NCBI GenBank assembly: GCA_016000265.1
Contig: JAECRL010000001.1
Span: 248,001 to 312,000, forward strand
Direction of reading: 5' to 3'
Length of the DNA stretch: 64,000 nucleotides
DNA from: Burkholderiales bacterium
GTDB lineage: Bacteria > Pseudomonadota > Gammaproteobacteria > Burkholderiales > Burkholderiaceae_C
A program made the translations under genes and the position numbers. The notes under the pieces were generated by a model that saw nothing but the letters and a program-made list of their open reading frames with translations, ran no database searches and had not been told where the DNA came from. Shown here piece after piece: positions 36,963-47,093 of the stretch; positions within the stretch are counted from its first letter, which is position 1, and the number at the start of each line of letters is the position of its first letter.

Positions 36963-38153
36963 TCAGGCCAGGATGGCCGGCACCTGGGCCGCGAAGGCCT
37001 GGCGTTGCGCCGTGGCCTTGCCCTGCAAGGCGAAGCCCAGCAACCGCTCTGGTGCACCCGAGTCGGCCGGGGCCACGAAGCGCGCCTCGATGGCCTCGTC
37101 GGTCTCGTTGACCACCCACTCGCCCTCGGCGCCTGCCGCCGGCGGGCAGACCACGGTCGGCCACGCGGGGGTCTTCACGACCACCGGCATGGCGGGGTAG
37201 GCCACGGGCGTCGGCTTGCCTGAGAGGGTGGCGGCGAGCGCGCGGGCCTGGCCCATCAGGGGCAGGACGTAAGGCAGCAGGTGCCCTTCGACTTCGGCGC
37301 AGTCACCCACCGCGTAGACGTGCTCCGCGCTGGTGGCCAGCAGGCGGTTGACCTGGATGCCGCGCGCCACGCTCAAGCCGGCGTCGGACGCGAGTTGCGT
37401 GCGGGGGCGCAGGCCAATGGCCGACAGCACCAGGTCGGTCTCCAGCGTCGAGCCGTCGGTCAGGGTCACGGTCAGTCCGGACCCATTGGCCGAGCGGCTG
37501 ACGGCGCTGGCGCCCACGCCGAAGCGGAAGCTCGCGCCGCCTTCTTGCAGCTTGGCTTGCAGCCGGGCGCTGGATTGCGGCGGCAGCAGGCGGGGCAGCA
37601 CGCGCTCGGCGAGGTCCAGCACGGTGGGCTGGATGGCGCGGTGCAGCAAGTCGTTGGCGAACTCGCAGCCGATCAGGCCGGCGCCCAGGATGGCCACCCG
37701 CTTGACGGGCTGGCCGCTGGCGGCGGTGTCCAGGGCCTCGGCGAAGCGCGCGAAGTCCTCCAGGTCGTTGACCGACAGCACGGTGTCTGCCGCGTCGCCC
37801 TGCAGGGGCAGGCGGATCGGGTCGGCGCCCAGCGCCAGCACCAGGTCGCGGTACGGCAGCACCTCGCCGCTGGAGAGCGTGAGCGTGCGCGCCGTGGTGT
37901 CCAGCCGGGTCACGCGGGTCTGGGCCAGCACGCGCAGCTTGACTTCCTCGGCCATTTTCTCAGCGGACTTGGTGACCAGCGAGGCCGCCGTCTTCTTGCC
38001 CGCCAGGGCGTTGGAGAGCATGGGCTTGGAGTAGAAGCCGGCCTGGTCTCGGCTGACCAGCACGATGGGGACTTCGGCATCCGCCTTGCGCAATTCGCGC
38101 GCGACGTTGTAGCCCGCCAGCCCGGAGCCGACGATGACGACCGCTTCACTCAT
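36963..38153 (-). CDS. Rubredoxin reductase-like FAD/NAD oxidoreductase
   Basis: A 396-residue pyridine-nucleotide flavoprotein. The FAD fold begins MSEAVVIVGSGLAGYNVA; the NAD fold has VAILGAGLIGCEFANDL near residue 170; the second FAD motif is VYAVGDCAEVEG near 290. The family includes AlkT/RubB and NADH:rubredoxin reductases. The rubredoxin gene lies 12 nt upstream on the same strand, so the two form a NAD(P)H-to-rubredoxin electron pair. Electron acceptor partners are unknown; alkane hydroxylase is not in view. Confidence 0.86.
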   Translation of the reverse strand: MSEAVVIVGSGLAGYNVARELRKADAEVPIVLVSRDQAGFYSKPMLSNALAGKKTAASLVTKSAEKMAEEVKLRVLAQTRVTRLDTTARTLTLSSGEVLPYRDLVLALGADPIRLPLQGDAADTVLSVNDLEDFARFAEALDTAASGQPVKRVAILGAGLIGCEFANDLLHRAIQPTVLDLAERVLPRLLPPQSSARLQAKLQEGGASFRFGVGASAVSRSANGSGLTVTLTDGSTLETDLVLSAIGLRPRTQLASDAGLSVARGIQVNRLLATSAEHVYAVGDCAEVEGHLLPYVLPLMGQARALAATLSGKPTPVAYPAMPVVVKTPAWPTVVCPPAAGAEGEWVVNETDEAIEARFVAPADSGAPERLLGFALQGKATAQRQAFAAQVPAILA

Positions 38154-38165
38154 GCCCGCGCTCCT

Positions 38166-38330
38166 TCAGATCTCGATCATTTCGAAGTCGGACTTGCCGA
38201 CGCCGCAGTCCGGGCATTCCCAGTCGGCGGGCACGTCTTCCCACTTGGTACCGGGGGCGATGCCGTCTTCGGGCACACCTTTGGATTCATCGTAGACAAA
38301 GCCGCAAACAACGCACTGATAGGTCTTCAT
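38166..38330 (-). CDS. Rubredoxin
   Basis: A 54-residue iron-sulfur-type electron carrier with two CxxC loops: [10 protein letters not shown] and [11 protein letters not shown], which bind one iron. Conserved aromatic residues (Tyr, Trp in ADWECPDC) are present. The start is the ATG at 38328-38330. It is upstream of its reductase in a two-gene operon. Length and ligands are fully normal. Confidence 0.95.
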   Translation of the reverse strand: MKTYQCVVCGFVYDESKGVPEDGIAPGTKWEDVPADWECPDCGVGKSDFEMIEI

Positions 38331-38481
38331 GGTTTCTTCCAAAAACGGGACTGAATTCTGAGGCAAGCGGGCCCGCGGGTCAGGGCTTGCCCGCGTCAAA
38401 GAGGGGGTTTGGGCGTCAATCCGGCGCCTCGGCGAAGCCGACCGGCGTTTGTCGTGGGGGCCGCGGCGCCTGAGCCTGTGT

Positions 38482-38712
38482 TCATGGCAGCGCGCCAGGG
38501 TCATCCAGCAGGTCTTCGGTGGTGGGTTTGGCCTCCACGCGGTAGGACTCGCTGGCCCAGGCCCCCAGGTCGATTGCCTTGCAGCCTTTGCTGCAGAAGG
38601 GGCGGTAGGGGTTGTCGGTGCGGTAGGGGTGCATCACGCCGCAGGACGGGCAGCGCACTTCCAGGGCCTTGCGCTCCGAGGGGGCGGGCGCGTTGGGGGC
38701 GTTGGCGGACAT
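38482..38712 (-). CDS. yacG: DNA gyrase inhibitor/zinc-binding protein YacG
   Basis: A 76-residue protein with the YacG zinc ribbon: [11 protein letters not shown] and [16 protein letters not shown]. YacG binds GyrB and blocks DNA binding in E. coli. It is in the usual cluster with zapD, coaE and pilD, reading away from pilBCD. The C-terminal tail ends [10 protein letters not shown]. The assignment is solid; its cellular role is modest. Confidence 0.9.
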   Translation of the reverse strand: MSANAPNAPAPSERKALEVRCPSCGVMHPYRTDNPYRPFCSKGCKAIDLGAWASESYRVEAKPTTEDLLDDPGALP

Positions 38713-38734
38713 CGGAAAAACGCTTGAAGGGGGG

Positions 38735-39538
38735 TCAGGCGCACAGCGTCAGCTCGAAGCTGGCGTCGGTGTCGGAAGCGATCTTGAGCTTGCCATCGGC
38801 GTCGGCGCGCATCAGGCGGATGGACACCATCAGGCGGTTGGCGCTGATCTCGGGCACCAGGCCCAGGGCCGGGTCGATGCGCAGGCGCAGCAGGTGGTAG
38901 CTGCGGCTGTCCTTGAGGTTTTGCTGGTACTGGCCGCAAGGCGCCGCCACCATGTGAGGGTGACCGCCGTCGCGCAGCAAGCCCAGCACCAGCTTGACGG
39001 CTTCGGCAAAGGGCGTCAGGGTGCCAACCCACTGCTGCAGGTCCTGCTGACGCTTGGCCGCCGGCTCGTGTTGCCAGGCGAAGTAGGACGGCAGGTCGAA
39101 CTCGCAGGTGCCGCCCGGGATGCTGATGCGGCTGCGGATGCCCATGAGCCAGTCGTTGGAGGCCAGGGACTGCCCGGCCTTGCCGTTGACCTGGTTGAGC
39201 CCGTGGTGCGCGCGTTCGATGCGCGCGAGCACCTCGTCGAGGGCGGCCTCCTGGATCGCCGGGTTGCCCCGCCAGGACATGAACTGCTGCTTGTAGCGGT
39301 CGAGGTCGCGCAGGAGGTCGCTCTTGAGGTCGGCGCGCGCGGCGACGTCCATGATTTCGAAGACCGTGCCGAGTGCGAAGTGGTGGTCGATGGGGTCTTC
39401 TCGCCACATCAGCACCCCGAGCCGGTCGAAGAGGTGTTCCAGCCGCAGCGTCGTGCGGATGCTTTCACCGAAGGGGTATTCGTAGAGGATCAACGCGCCA
39501 CCTGAACCGTCGAGCTGGGTCAGTCGGTATTGTTCCAC
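38735..39538 (-). CDS. zapD: Cell division protein ZapD
   Basis: A 267-residue FtsZ-bundling protein with the typical start [20 protein letters not shown] and characteristic segments [20 protein letters not shown] and [14 protein letters not shown]. The start is GTG 39538, overlapping the end of coaE by 19 nt, so translation is coupled. It is followed by yacG. No domain is missing. Confidence 0.92.
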   Translation of the reverse strand: MEQYRLTQLDGSGGALILYEYPFGESIRTTLRLEHLFDRLGVLMWREDPIDHHFALGTVFEIMDVAARADLKSDLLRDLDRYKQQFMSWRGNPAIQEAALDEVLARIERAHHGLNQVNGKAGQSLASNDWLMGIRSRISIPGGTCEFDLPSYFAWQHEPAAKRQQDLQQWVGTLTPFAEAVKLVLGLLRDGGHPHMVAAPCGQYQQNLKDSRSYHLLRLRIDPALGLVPEISANRLMVSIRLMRADADGKLKIASDTDASFELTLCA

Positions 39539-40161
39539 AGGCGCCAGAGCTTCTCGACCTCCGCACGCAGTTCTTCCAGGCTCAATCCGTCGTTGAGCAA
39601 CACATGGTCGGCCAGGGCGCGGCGGGCTTCGCGCGTGGCCTGCTTGGCCAGCACCTGCTCGACGGCCTCGCGGGGCCAGCCGGAGCGGACCATCACGCGG
39701 GCGATCTGGGTCTCGGGCTCGGCGTCGACCACGAGGATGCGGTCGACTTTGTCGCGCCAGCGTCGCCCTGACTCGGCCAGCAGCGGCACGTCGTAGACGA
39801 TGTGCTGGTCGGGCAGGGCCAGGCCGGCGTGCGCATCGGCGTGCTGGCCGATCAAGGGGTGCAGGATGCCCTCCAGGCGCGCCAGCGCGCCGGGGTCGGA
39901 GAACGCCAGCTCGCGCATGCGGGTGCGATCCATGGCGCCCTGTGCATCGATCAGGTCGGCGCCGAACTGGGCCGCGATGTGCGGGATGGCTGCGCCACCG
40001 GCGGCCGTCAGGGAGCGGGAGATGGCGTCGGTGTCCACGAGGTGCGCGCCGAGGTCCGTCAACATGCGGCTGACGGTGGACTTGCCGCTGCCGATGCCCC
40101 CGGTCAGCCCGATGACCAGGCCGGCTCCATTCGGGTGCCGACCGCTTGGGCTCAGGCCCAT
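39520..40161 (-). CDS. coaE: Dephospho-CoA kinase CoaE
   Basis: A 213-residue P-loop kinase for the last step of CoA synthesis. The Walker A motif is [14 protein letters not shown], followed by the [11 protein letters not shown] and [13 protein letters not shown] motifs. The start ATG 40161 overlaps the pilD stop by 10 nt, as the pilD-coaE pair often does. It overlaps zapD at its 3' end. Confidence 0.94.
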   Translation of the reverse strand: MGLSPSGRHPNGAGLVIGLTGGIGSGKSTVSRMLTDLGAHLVDTDAISRSLTAAGGAAIPHIAAQFGADLIDAQGAMDRTRMRELAFSDPGALARLEGILHPLIGQHADAHAGLALPDQHIVYDVPLLAESGRRWRDKVDRILVVDAEPETQIARVMVRSGWPREAVEQVLAKQATREARRALADHVLLNDGLSLEELRAEVEKLWRLWNNTD

Positions 40162-41051
40162 CCCATCCACCCCAGCACGGCTTCGGAGCCCGCCAGGGCC
40201 ACCACCAGGCCCGCGCCGGCCAGGAACGGCCCGTAAGGCACGTACACGCCTTCGCGCAACTGGCCCGTGACCTTCATGCCGATGCCCACCACCGCGCCGA
40301 TGACCGAGGAGCCCAGCACGATGGGCAGGATCATGGGCCAGCCCAGCCAGGCACCCAGCGCCGCCAGCAGCTTGAAGTCGCCATGGCCCATGCCCTCCTT
40401 GCCCGTGGTGAGCTTGAATAGCCAGTACACCGACCACAGCGAGAGGTAGCCGGCCACCGCGCCCCACAGCGCGTCGGGCAGGGGCAAGGTCCAGTCCAGT
40501 GCCGCGGCGATCAGGCCCGCCCACAGCAGGGGCAAGGTCAGGTCGTCGGGCAGCAAGGTGGTGTCCCAGTCGATGGCCGAGGCCGCCACCAGCACGGCCA
40601 CGAAACCGCACCACAGCAGCGTGGTGGGCTGGGCGCCAAACTGCAGGCCACACAGCGCGAAAAGCGCCGCCGTCAGCAACTCGACGAGCGGGTAGCGAGC
40701 CGAGATGCCGGTGCCGCAGGCCGAGCACCTGCCGCGCAGGGCCAGCCAGCTCAACAGGGGGATGTTCTCGTACCAGCGGATCTGGTGCCCGCAGGACGGG
40801 CAGCGCGACGCCGGCCGCGACAGGGTCAGCCGCTCGGCCGGGTCGGGCTCGGCCACGGGTGCGGTGGCGGATGCGGTCGCGTCGTGCCCCAGCGTGTAAG
40901 CGGCGTCGAGTTTCCACTGCGCCTCCAGCATCTTGGGCAGGCGGTGGATGACCACGTTGAGGAAGCTGCCCACGCACAGGCCCAGCACGGCCAGGCCCCA
41001 GGGCGTGAGGATGACGCCGGTGAAAACCGGCCAGAAGGCGTCAGGCTGCAT
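40152..41051 (-). CDS. pilD: Prepilin peptidase/methyltransferase PilD
   Basis: A 299-residue inner-membrane aspartyl protease that cleaves and N-methylates type IV pilins. Two CxxC pairs in [13 protein letters not shown] and CSACGTGI form the usual zinc loop. The catalytic Asp residues lie in [15 protein letters not shown] and in the [14 protein letters not shown] signature (GxGDxK-like). About eight hydrophobic helices follow. It is downstream of pilC in the pilBCD operon, 18 nt apart. Confidence 0.93.
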   Translation of the reverse strand: MQPDAFWPVFTGVILTPWGLAVLGLCVGSFLNVVIHRLPKMLEAQWKLDAAYTLGHDATASATAPVAEPDPAERLTLSRPASRCPSCGHQIRWYENIPLLSWLALRGRCSACGTGISARYPLVELLTAALFALCGLQFGAQPTTLLWCGFVAVLVAASAIDWDTTLLPDDLTLPLLWAGLIAAALDWTLPLPDALWGAVAGYLSLWSVYWLFKLTTGKEGMGHGDFKLLAALGAWLGWPMILPIVLGSSVIGAVVGIGMKVTGQLREGVYVPYGPFLAGAGLVVALAGSEAVLGWMGWA

Positions 41052-41069
41052 CGGTGACTGCGGAGGCGA

Positions 41070-42287
41070 TCAGACCACCTGGCCGATCTTGAAGATGGGC
41101 AGGTACATGGAGACCACGATGCCACCGATCAGGGTGCCCAGGATCACGATGATGAACGGCTCCATCAGGCTGGAGAGCGCTTTGACGGCCTCGTCGACTT
41201 CCTGCTCGTAGAAATCGGCGGCCTTGCCCAGCATCTGGTCGAGTGCGCCGGACTCTTCCCCGATGGCCGACATCTGCAGCACCATCACCGGGAAAAGGTT
41301 GGCCGCCTGCATGGCGTTGGTCAGGCTGGTGCCGGTGGAGACGTCTTTCTGGATCTGCTCGGTCGCCTCGGCGAACACGGCGTTGCCCGCCGCGCCGCCC
41401 ACCGAGTCCAGGGCCTCCACCAGGGGCACGCCCGCGGCGAACATGGTCGAGAGGGTGCGCGTCCAGCGGGCCACGGCCGACTTGAACAGCAAGCTGCCGA
41501 AAATGGGCATCTTCAGCAGCATGCGATCCATGCGTTTTTGCATGGGCTCGGAGCGCTTCCACGCTTGCAGGAAGAAGTAGATGCCACCGCCGATGGAGCC
41601 GAAGATGGCCCACCAGTACTTGACGAAGATGTCGGACATCGCCATCACGAACAGGGTCGGGGCGGGCAGGTCGGCGCCGAAGGAGGTGAACACCTCCTTG
41701 AAGGCCGGGATCACGTAGATCATGATGACCGCCACCACGATGAAGGCGACCACCAGAACCGCCACTGGGTAGGTCAGGGCGGACTTGATCTTCTGCTTGA
41801 TGGCGATGGTTTTTTCCTGGTAGAGCGCCAGGCGGTCCAGCAGGGTCTCCAGGATGCCGGCTGCCTCGCCGGCTTCCACCAGGTTGCAGTACAGGGCATC
41901 GAAGTACATCGGGTGCTTGCGGAAGGCCGCCGACAGGCTCGTGCCGGTCTCCACGTCGCCGCGGATGTCGTTGAGCAGCTTGGTGACCCGCGGGTTGGTG
42001 CTGCCGCGCGCAACGATGTCAAAGGACTGCAGCAACGGCACACCGGCCTTCATCATCGTGGCCAGCTGGCGCGTGAAGATGGCGATGTCCTTGGGCTTGA
42101 TGCTGCCGCCGGCGCTCAGGCGGCGCTTCTTGACCTTTTGCACCAGGATGCCCTGGCGGCGCAGCGTGGCACCCACCACCGCTTCACCGCCCGCGCGCAT
42201 CTCGCCGCGCACGACCTTGCCCTGGCGGTCTTTGCCTTCCCATTCGTAGATGGCTTCCTGGGGTTTTTTGGCGGTTGCCGTGGCCAT
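41070..42287 (-). CDS. pilC: Type IV pilus inner-membrane platform protein PilC
   Basis: A 405-residue platform protein with two GspF-type domains. Each contains a T2SF helical bundle: residues ~70-190 (FTRQLATMMKAGVPLLQSF, VETGTSLSAAFRKHP) and ~275-395 (WTRTLSTMFAAGVPLVEAL, VSTGTSLTNAMQ). Three hydrophobic helices are visible. It sits between pilB and pilD, the usual order. It anchors the assembly ATPase and extracts pilins. Confidence 0.94.
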   Translation of the reverse strand: MATATAKKPQEAIYEWEGKDRQGKVVRGEMRAGGEAVVGATLRRQGILVQKVKKRRLSAGGSIKPKDIAIFTRQLATMMKAGVPLLQSFDIVARGSTNPRVTKLLNDIRGDVETGTSLSAAFRKHPMYFDALYCNLVEAGEAAGILETLLDRLALYQEKTIAIKQKIKSALTYPVAVLVVAFIVVAVIMIYVIPAFKEVFTSFGADLPAPTLFVMAMSDIFVKYWWAIFGSIGGGIYFFLQAWKRSEPMQKRMDRMLLKMPIFGSLLFKSAVARWTRTLSTMFAAGVPLVEALDSVGGAAGNAVFAEATEQIQKDVSTGTSLTNAMQAANLFPVMVLQMSAIGEESGALDQMLGKAADFYEQEVDEAVKALSSLMEPFIIVILGTLIGGIVVSMYLPIFKIGQVV

Positions 42288-42308
42288 GTCGGGACTCCGT
42301 GACAGGGA

Positions 42309-44033
42309 TTATTCGTTGGTCACCGAAATGACCTCTTCGAGCGAGGTCTGGCCGGCTTTGACCTTGACGAGGCCGGATTCGCGCAAGTCTCGCACGCCTT
42401 CCAGCTTGGCTTGACGCGCGATGTCCATCGCGGTGCCTTGAGTCAGGATGATCCGTTGGATTTCCTCACTGATGGGCATGACCTGGTAAATGCCGACGCG
42501 GCCTTTGTAACCGTTGTTGCAGGAAGAACAGCCAATCGCCTTGTAGGGCTTCCAGCTGCCGTCGAGGTCGTCTTCCTTGAAGCCGGCCCGCAACAGGGCC
42601 TCGCGGGGGTAGTCCGCCGGGGACTTGCAGACCTCGCACAGCTTGCGCGCCAGGCGCTGGGCGGTGATCAGGATGACCGACGAGGCGATGTTGAACGGCG
42701 CCACGCCCATGTTCATCAGGCGCGTCAGGGTGGTGGGGGCGTCGTTGGTGTGCAGGGTGGACATCACCATGTGGCCGGTCTGGGCGGCCTTGATGGCGAT
42801 GTCGGCGGTGTCGAGGTCGCGGATTTCGCCGACCATGATCACGTCCGGATCCTGGCGCAGGAAGGCCTTCAGCGCGGTGGAGAAGTTCATCCCCGCCTTG
42901 TCGTTGACGTTGACCTGGTTGATGCCGGGCAGGTTGATTTCCGCCGGGTCTTCCACGGTCGAGATGTTCACGCCCGGCTGGTTGAGGATGTTCAGGCAGG
43001 TGTAGAGCGACACCGTCTTGCCCGAGCCCGTGGGGCCCGTGACCAGCACCATGCCGTAGGGCCGCACGATGGCGTTCATCAGGCGGTCTTTTTCGATCTG
43101 CTCGTAGCCCAGGGCGTCGATGCCCAGCTTGGCCGAAGACGGGTCGAGGATGCGGATCACGATCTTCTCGCCGAACAGCGTGGGCAGGGTGCTGACGCGG
43201 AAGTCGATGGCCTTGTTGCCGAACTTCAGCTTCATGCGGCCGTCCTGCGGCACGCGCTTTTCGGCGATGTCCAGCTTGGAGATCACCTTGATGCGCGAGG
43301 CCAGCTTGTCCTTGATGGCCACGGGCGGCTGGGTGACCTCGCGCAACTCGCCGTCCACCCGGAAGCGCACGCGGTAGTTGTATTCGTAGGGCTCGAAGTG
43401 CAGGTCGGAGGCACGCGCGTTGATGGCGTCGATCAGCATCTTCTGCAGGAAGCGCACCACGGGGGCGTCTTCGACGTCGGCGGTGGCGGCGTCGGCCTCG
43501 GGGGCCGGGGCCATGTCATCGCTGACGTCGAACTCGAAGTCCGACGAGGCGATGGCGTTGAGCTGATCTTCGGCGCTGGCCGTCAGGCCTTCGAGCATCT
43601 TGGACAGCTTGTCGTGCTCGACGATGACCCATTCGGGCGTGAGCTGGGTGGCGAACTTGATGCGCTCGATGGCCTCCTGGTCGGTCGGATCGGCTCCGGC
43701 CACGAAGAGGCGGTTGCCGCGCTTGGACAGCACGACGACCTGGTACTGGGACGACAGCTTGTTGTCGATGACGCCCTTGGGCAGGCGCTGGACGTCCACC
43801 GCGGACAGGTCCATCAAGGGCACCGCCAGGGCCTGCGACAGCGTTTGCGCCAGCTCGGTGGGCTGGATGCGACCGCTGCCCACCAGCGCGCTGACGAAGC
43901 TGCGTTTTTGCTCGCGGGCGGTGCGCGTCAGGGTCTCAGCCGCCTTGGCGTCGAGCTTGCCGGCGTTGACCAGCACGCGAGCGACCCCGGAGAGGGTGCC
44001 GGGGGAGTCTGCCAGGGTGGACTCAGCTGCCAT
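42309..44033 (-). CDS. pilB: Type IV pilus assembly ATPase PilB
   Basis: A 574-residue hexameric ATPase that drives pilus extension. The N-terminal MshEN-like domain (residues ~10-150) precedes the motor: Walker A GPTGSGKTVSLYTCLNI, the Asp box TVEDPAEINLPG, Walker B DPDVIMVGEIRD and the His box QTGHMVMSTLHTND. Near the C-terminus, CEVCKSP and CSSCNNGY form the family's tetracysteine zinc site. It is the first gene of the operon. Confidence 0.95.
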   Translation of the reverse strand: MAAESTLADSPGTLSGVARVLVNAGKLDAKAAETLTRTAREQKRSFVSALVGSGRIQPTELAQTLSQALAVPLMDLSAVDVQRLPKGVIDNKLSSQYQVVVLSKRGNRLFVAGADPTDQEAIERIKFATQLTPEWVIVEHDKLSKMLEGLTASAEDQLNAIASSDFEFDVSDDMAPAPEADAATADVEDAPVVRFLQKMLIDAINARASDLHFEPYEYNYRVRFRVDGELREVTQPPVAIKDKLASRIKVISKLDIAEKRVPQDGRMKLKFGNKAIDFRVSTLPTLFGEKIVIRILDPSSAKLGIDALGYEQIEKDRLMNAIVRPYGMVLVTGPTGSGKTVSLYTCLNILNQPGVNISTVEDPAEINLPGINQVNVNDKAGMNFSTALKAFLRQDPDVIMVGEIRDLDTADIAIKAAQTGHMVMSTLHTNDAPTTLTRLMNMGVAPFNIASSVILITAQRLARKLCEVCKSPADYPREALLRAGFKEDDLDGSWKPYKAIGCSSCNNGYKGRVGIYQVMPISEEIQRIILTQGTAMDIARQAKLEGVRDLRESGLVKVKAGQTSLEEVISVTNE

Positions 44034-44177
44034 GGGAACGTGGGTGTGCTCGCGGTTGCGACGTTGGGGAGGGGGTCGGATGAACGGCTGATGGTACAGC
44101 GCGCGCCTGACTGTGCCATGCGGGGTTGCAGGGGGAAGACAGGAAATGAGGGGGTTTGCTGGCTTTGCCCCGGTCGC

Positions 44178-44978
44178 TCAGCGCATCAGCCCCAGCAGGC
44201 GCATCGCTTTGTAGCGCACGTAATGCCAGGGGCGTTGGGGCCCGGAGGACACCAGGGGCATCTTCACGCGGGTGTAGTGCTGTTTGAACAGGCCCATGTG
44301 TGAGCTTTGCCCGGGGGGCAGCACCAGGGACGAGTACACCAGGCCCTCCGCGTCGCTGTCGAAAAAGCGGTGCGGGTGCCGGTCGAGCAGGGGCTCGATG
44401 GCCCGGGTGTAGGCCAGCGGGCCGGTGGTGCGCAGCACACCGAACTTGCCGACGCCTTGTTGCCGCATGGAGTACGTGTGGAGGTTGTGCAGCACGGAGT
44501 CGATGACGGCCTTCATCAGCGGGTGGCCGGGGCGGCAGATGATGTGCCAGTTTTGCAACTCGCTGGGCACCCCATCGTCGATGTGCGCGCCCCAGCCCGC
44601 GAATTTCTCGCCTGGTTGGTTGTTCCAGCGAGACAGCAGCAACTCGTCGCCTGGGCGGATGACCGTGTCCAGCGGCTGGGTGCAGCCCGATTTGACGTCG
44701 AGGTACACACCGCCGTCCTGGAACATCAGCAGGTAGCGGAAGAAGTCGGCGCGGGCGGCGCCGTACAAGGGGTTGATGCTGTTGTAGGCGCTCAGAACGT
44801 CGGCACCGAAGTGCTTGCTGACGTAGTGCAGGATGTCGCCGTCGTCGTGCAGCACGTGGCGCCAGCCTGGGTTCATGGCTTGCAGGCGGGCGATGTTGTC
44901 GGCGATGCCGGGGGCCAGGCGCTGCTTGTCAGGCAATGTCTGGTGGATGACTCGGGGGATGGTTCGGCTGGCGTGCAC
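44178..44978 (-). CDS. Glycosyltransferase with DXD sugar-binding region (Gly_transf_sug type)
   Basis: A ~266-residue protein resembling mannosyltransferase OCH1/capsular polysaccharide glycosyltransferases: RVIHQTLPDK at the start, ADFFRYLLMFQDGGVYLDVK (DxD in YLDVK context) near residue 80, and GVLRTTGPLAYTRAIEP further on. Such enzymes add a sugar to a surface glycan. I place the start at GTG 44978; the frame is open further upstream but unconserved, so the 5' end is uncertain. It begins the surface-polysaccharide region. Confidence 0.72.
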   Translation of the reverse strand: MHASRTIPRVIHQTLPDKQRLAPGIADNIARLQAMNPGWRHVLHDDGDILHYVSKHFGADVLSAYNSINPLYGAARADFFRYLLMFQDGGVYLDVKSGCTQPLDTVIRPGDELLLSRWNNQPGEKFAGWGAHIDDGVPSELQNWHIICRPGHPLMKAVIDSVLHNLHTYSMRQQGVGKFGVLRTTGPLAYTRAIEPLLDRHPHRFFDSDAEGLVYSSLVLPPGQSSHMGLFKQHYTRVKMPLVSSGPQRPWHYVRYKAMRLLGLMR

Positions 44979-45433
44979 GGAAGGGCGGCATCTGAGTGGG
45001 CTGGCGCAATGTAACCCGGAGATCAGGCCAGGCGGGGGAGTTGCAGTGCGATCGCCTCGCCAGCAGCCGTCACACTCGGCCGTCCGTCCAATCTGGCCCA
45101 CCAGCGGCACTTCCCATGCGGTGTGCCGCCATTTCACAGCAGGGTGTCGCCCGGTGGAAGCGACTCGTCGCGCACGTGAGCCCCGCGTATTGCCCGATGT
45201 CACTTACGCGTTGCCTGCATTGGCTGTCGTGTCGGGCTTTTCGGTCGGCGCGCGGGTGTTTCCGGCTTGACCCTTCCAAGCCAAAAGATTGGCACGCCAT
45301 GCCAAAAAACCGCGGGTCGAGCACTTCGGGCGACACGCGGGGCTGATGGGCTGAGGGGCGACTCGGAATGGCGGCGACCCGCTTGCGCGGACCGCTCGTG
45401 GCTCATTGCACGGTCCGGGCCGCTGCAGGTGCT
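44979..45433 (+). other. 455-bp stretch without a convincing gene
   Basis: Several short overlapping ORFs exist on both strands but none has recognisable protein character or a ribosome-binding site. It may contain the promoter of the adjacent minus-strand glycosyltransferase. A short TTGGCA-cgcca-TGCCAA inverted repeat lies near 45290-45306. Confidence 0.5.
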
Positions 45434-45900
45434 TCAGAGGCCTCTTCCTTTGGTTTGGCGCTTGCGGCGAGCAAAGCGGGCGCCCATGCTGTTGCGCAGC
45501 GTTTCCAGCCCCGAACCCTCGCCGACGATGCGCAACAGCGCGTAGCCTTCCAGCGAAGCGTTCATGACGTCGCTGCCCAGGTCGGTGAGGGTGTCGTCGA
45601 TCTTGCCCATCGCACTTCCAGGCGGGCGGCGCGTGTGCGCAGCAGGTCGAATTGCGCGAGATTGCGTTGCGCCTCTGCCAGGTAGAGCGTGGGCGGCAGC
45701 ACATGGTGGTTCTGGTCGAGCACACGCAGGGCCTGGCGGCAGAAGGTCTCGGACTTGTCGTCCATTTTGTTGAGGCTGCGGCGGTCGGCTGTGGACAAGT
45801 TGACCAGGTTGACGGCGTGGCGCTCCAGCACGGCCAGGGCGGCGTCGATGTCGGCCTAGTCAGCGTCGGTGAGGCTGAGGAATAGGAGGTTTTGAGACAT
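45434..45900 (-). pseudogene. Broken hypothetical gene (nonsense and frameshift)
   Basis: From ATG 45900 the frame reads MSQNLLFLSLTDAD, then TAG, then ADIDAALAVLERHAVN and on to RTRAARLEVR. A one-base slip near 45610 then moves the reading to KIDDTLTDLGSDVMNASLEG, continuing YALLRIVGEGSGLETLRNSM to RKRQTKGRGL and a stop. Joined, it would be about 150 residues, helical and soluble. I do not recognise its family. Two independent lesions make a functional product unlikely. Confidence 0.7.
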
Positions 45901-46228
45901 GGTGACGCCTGTGTGAGTGCTTGGCTGCGGATTGTCGGGATGAGCGGGCCGAGGGGTACTTTGGGTAGGCACAGGAGGGGTGGGAATCGTCCTGAAGGAC
46001 GGATCTTGTGGGCAGAGGTGACGGCAGGAGGGTGTTGGGCTGTTGGCGCCTCAATGCAGGAGGTGACTGCATGCATTCTGATAACTTGAAAGCATGGGGC
46101 AAGTCGCGGCTTCGGTTGCGCAAGCCAGACGCGGAAGCTCCAGCCGTTGAAGGCTGCTCTGTCGGCTGCCTCGCTGCTGCATGCCAAGGCATATCATCTG
46201 CCTACAGCCGCTCTGCCAACTCTTCTGA
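45901..46228 (+). other. 328-bp intergenic stretch
   Basis: Between the broken gene (minus) and the DUF5672-like gene (plus). The region must hold two divergent promoters, but I see no clear -35/-10 pair and no credible ORF. Confidence 0.5.
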
Positions 46229-47065
46229 ATGGTCGTCTCCAGCCCCCGTCCGTCCAAGCTGTCACTGCATGATGTCACCTTGGTGTGTGTTGACACGCGC
46301 ACGCCTAGGCAAGCGCTTGAGGCGGTGCAAAAGTGCATCTCCCAAGTCGATTTTGGACGCGTGATTTTCTTTGGCAACGAAGGTGCAGATTCTTGCGCGA
46401 TGCCCTTGGATGGCATCGATTGGATCGGCATCCCTGCATTACGAAACATTGGCGAGTACTCACGTTTTGTTTTGCACGGCCTGCTGCCTCACATCCAGAC
46501 CAGCCATTGCCTGATCGTGCAATGGGATGGTTTTGTGGTGGATGCCTCCATGTGGCGCGATGATTTCCTGTCGGTGGACTACATCGGGCCGCCGTGGTAT
46601 CACAAAAGTCAAGCCATTGGCGTTGGCAATGGTGGTTTCTCCTTGCGCAGCAGGCGCTTGCTGGAAGCCTTGGCGCAGTTGCCTTGTGATGGGGATGATG
46701 CAGAGGACGATGTCATTTGCAAGCACCTCCGACAGCAATTGATCGAGCGTTTCGGCATCGAGTTCGCGCCAGCGGACATGGCGGCTCAATTTGGCATCGA
46801 GCAAGGGCCCTTGCGCCCAACGTTCGGCTTCCATGGCATCGAGCACTTCGCCAGGATGTTCTCGGAAACCGAGCTTGAAGCCTGGTTGAACGCCGCACCG
46901 GATGAGTTGATCCTGCACAAGCACACCCGCAAGCTGGTGAAGTCATTGATCGCTGAAGGGCGCAGACGTCAGGCGTGGCGTTTGAATGCACGGCGCGCCC
47001 AGAAACAGGGGTGGCGCATGGACCACGTGAAGCTGGCGATCAGGGCTTGTCTGCTGGGTGGATGA
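46229..47065 (+). CDS. DUF5672-family protein
   Basis: A 278-residue protein of the DUF5672 type, found among surface-glycan genes and thought to be glycosyltransferase-like: LSLHDVTLVCVDTRTPRQAL at the start, then CLIVQWDGFVVDAS, WRDDFLSVDYIGPPWYHK and NGGFSLRSRRLLEAL, with FGFHGIEHFARMF further on. The DxD-like QWDGF motif may bind a nucleotide sugar. The ATG has no obvious ribosome-binding site. The next gene follows after 28 bp, suggesting cotranscription. Confidence 0.75.
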   Translation: MVVSSPRPSKLSLHDVTLVCVDTRTPRQALEAVQKCISQVDFGRVIFFGNEGADSCAMPLDGIDWIGIPALRNIGEYSRFVLHGLLPHIQTSHCLIVQWDGFVVDASMWRDDFLSVDYIGPPWYHKSQAIGVGNGGFSLRSRRLLEALAQLPCDGDDAEDDVICKHLRQQLIERFGIEFAPADMAAQFGIEQGPLRPTFGFHGIEHFARMFSETELEAWLNAAPDELILHKHTRKLVKSLIAEGRRRQAWRLNARRAQKQGWRMDHVKLAIRACLLGG

Positions 47066-47093
47066 CCGAGATCACGGGGCCCGCTCACGGATA

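Noticed and set aside
44979-45433. Short overlapping ORFs in the gap before the broken hypothetical gene.
   Set aside because: No ribosome-binding sites or recognisable protein segments.
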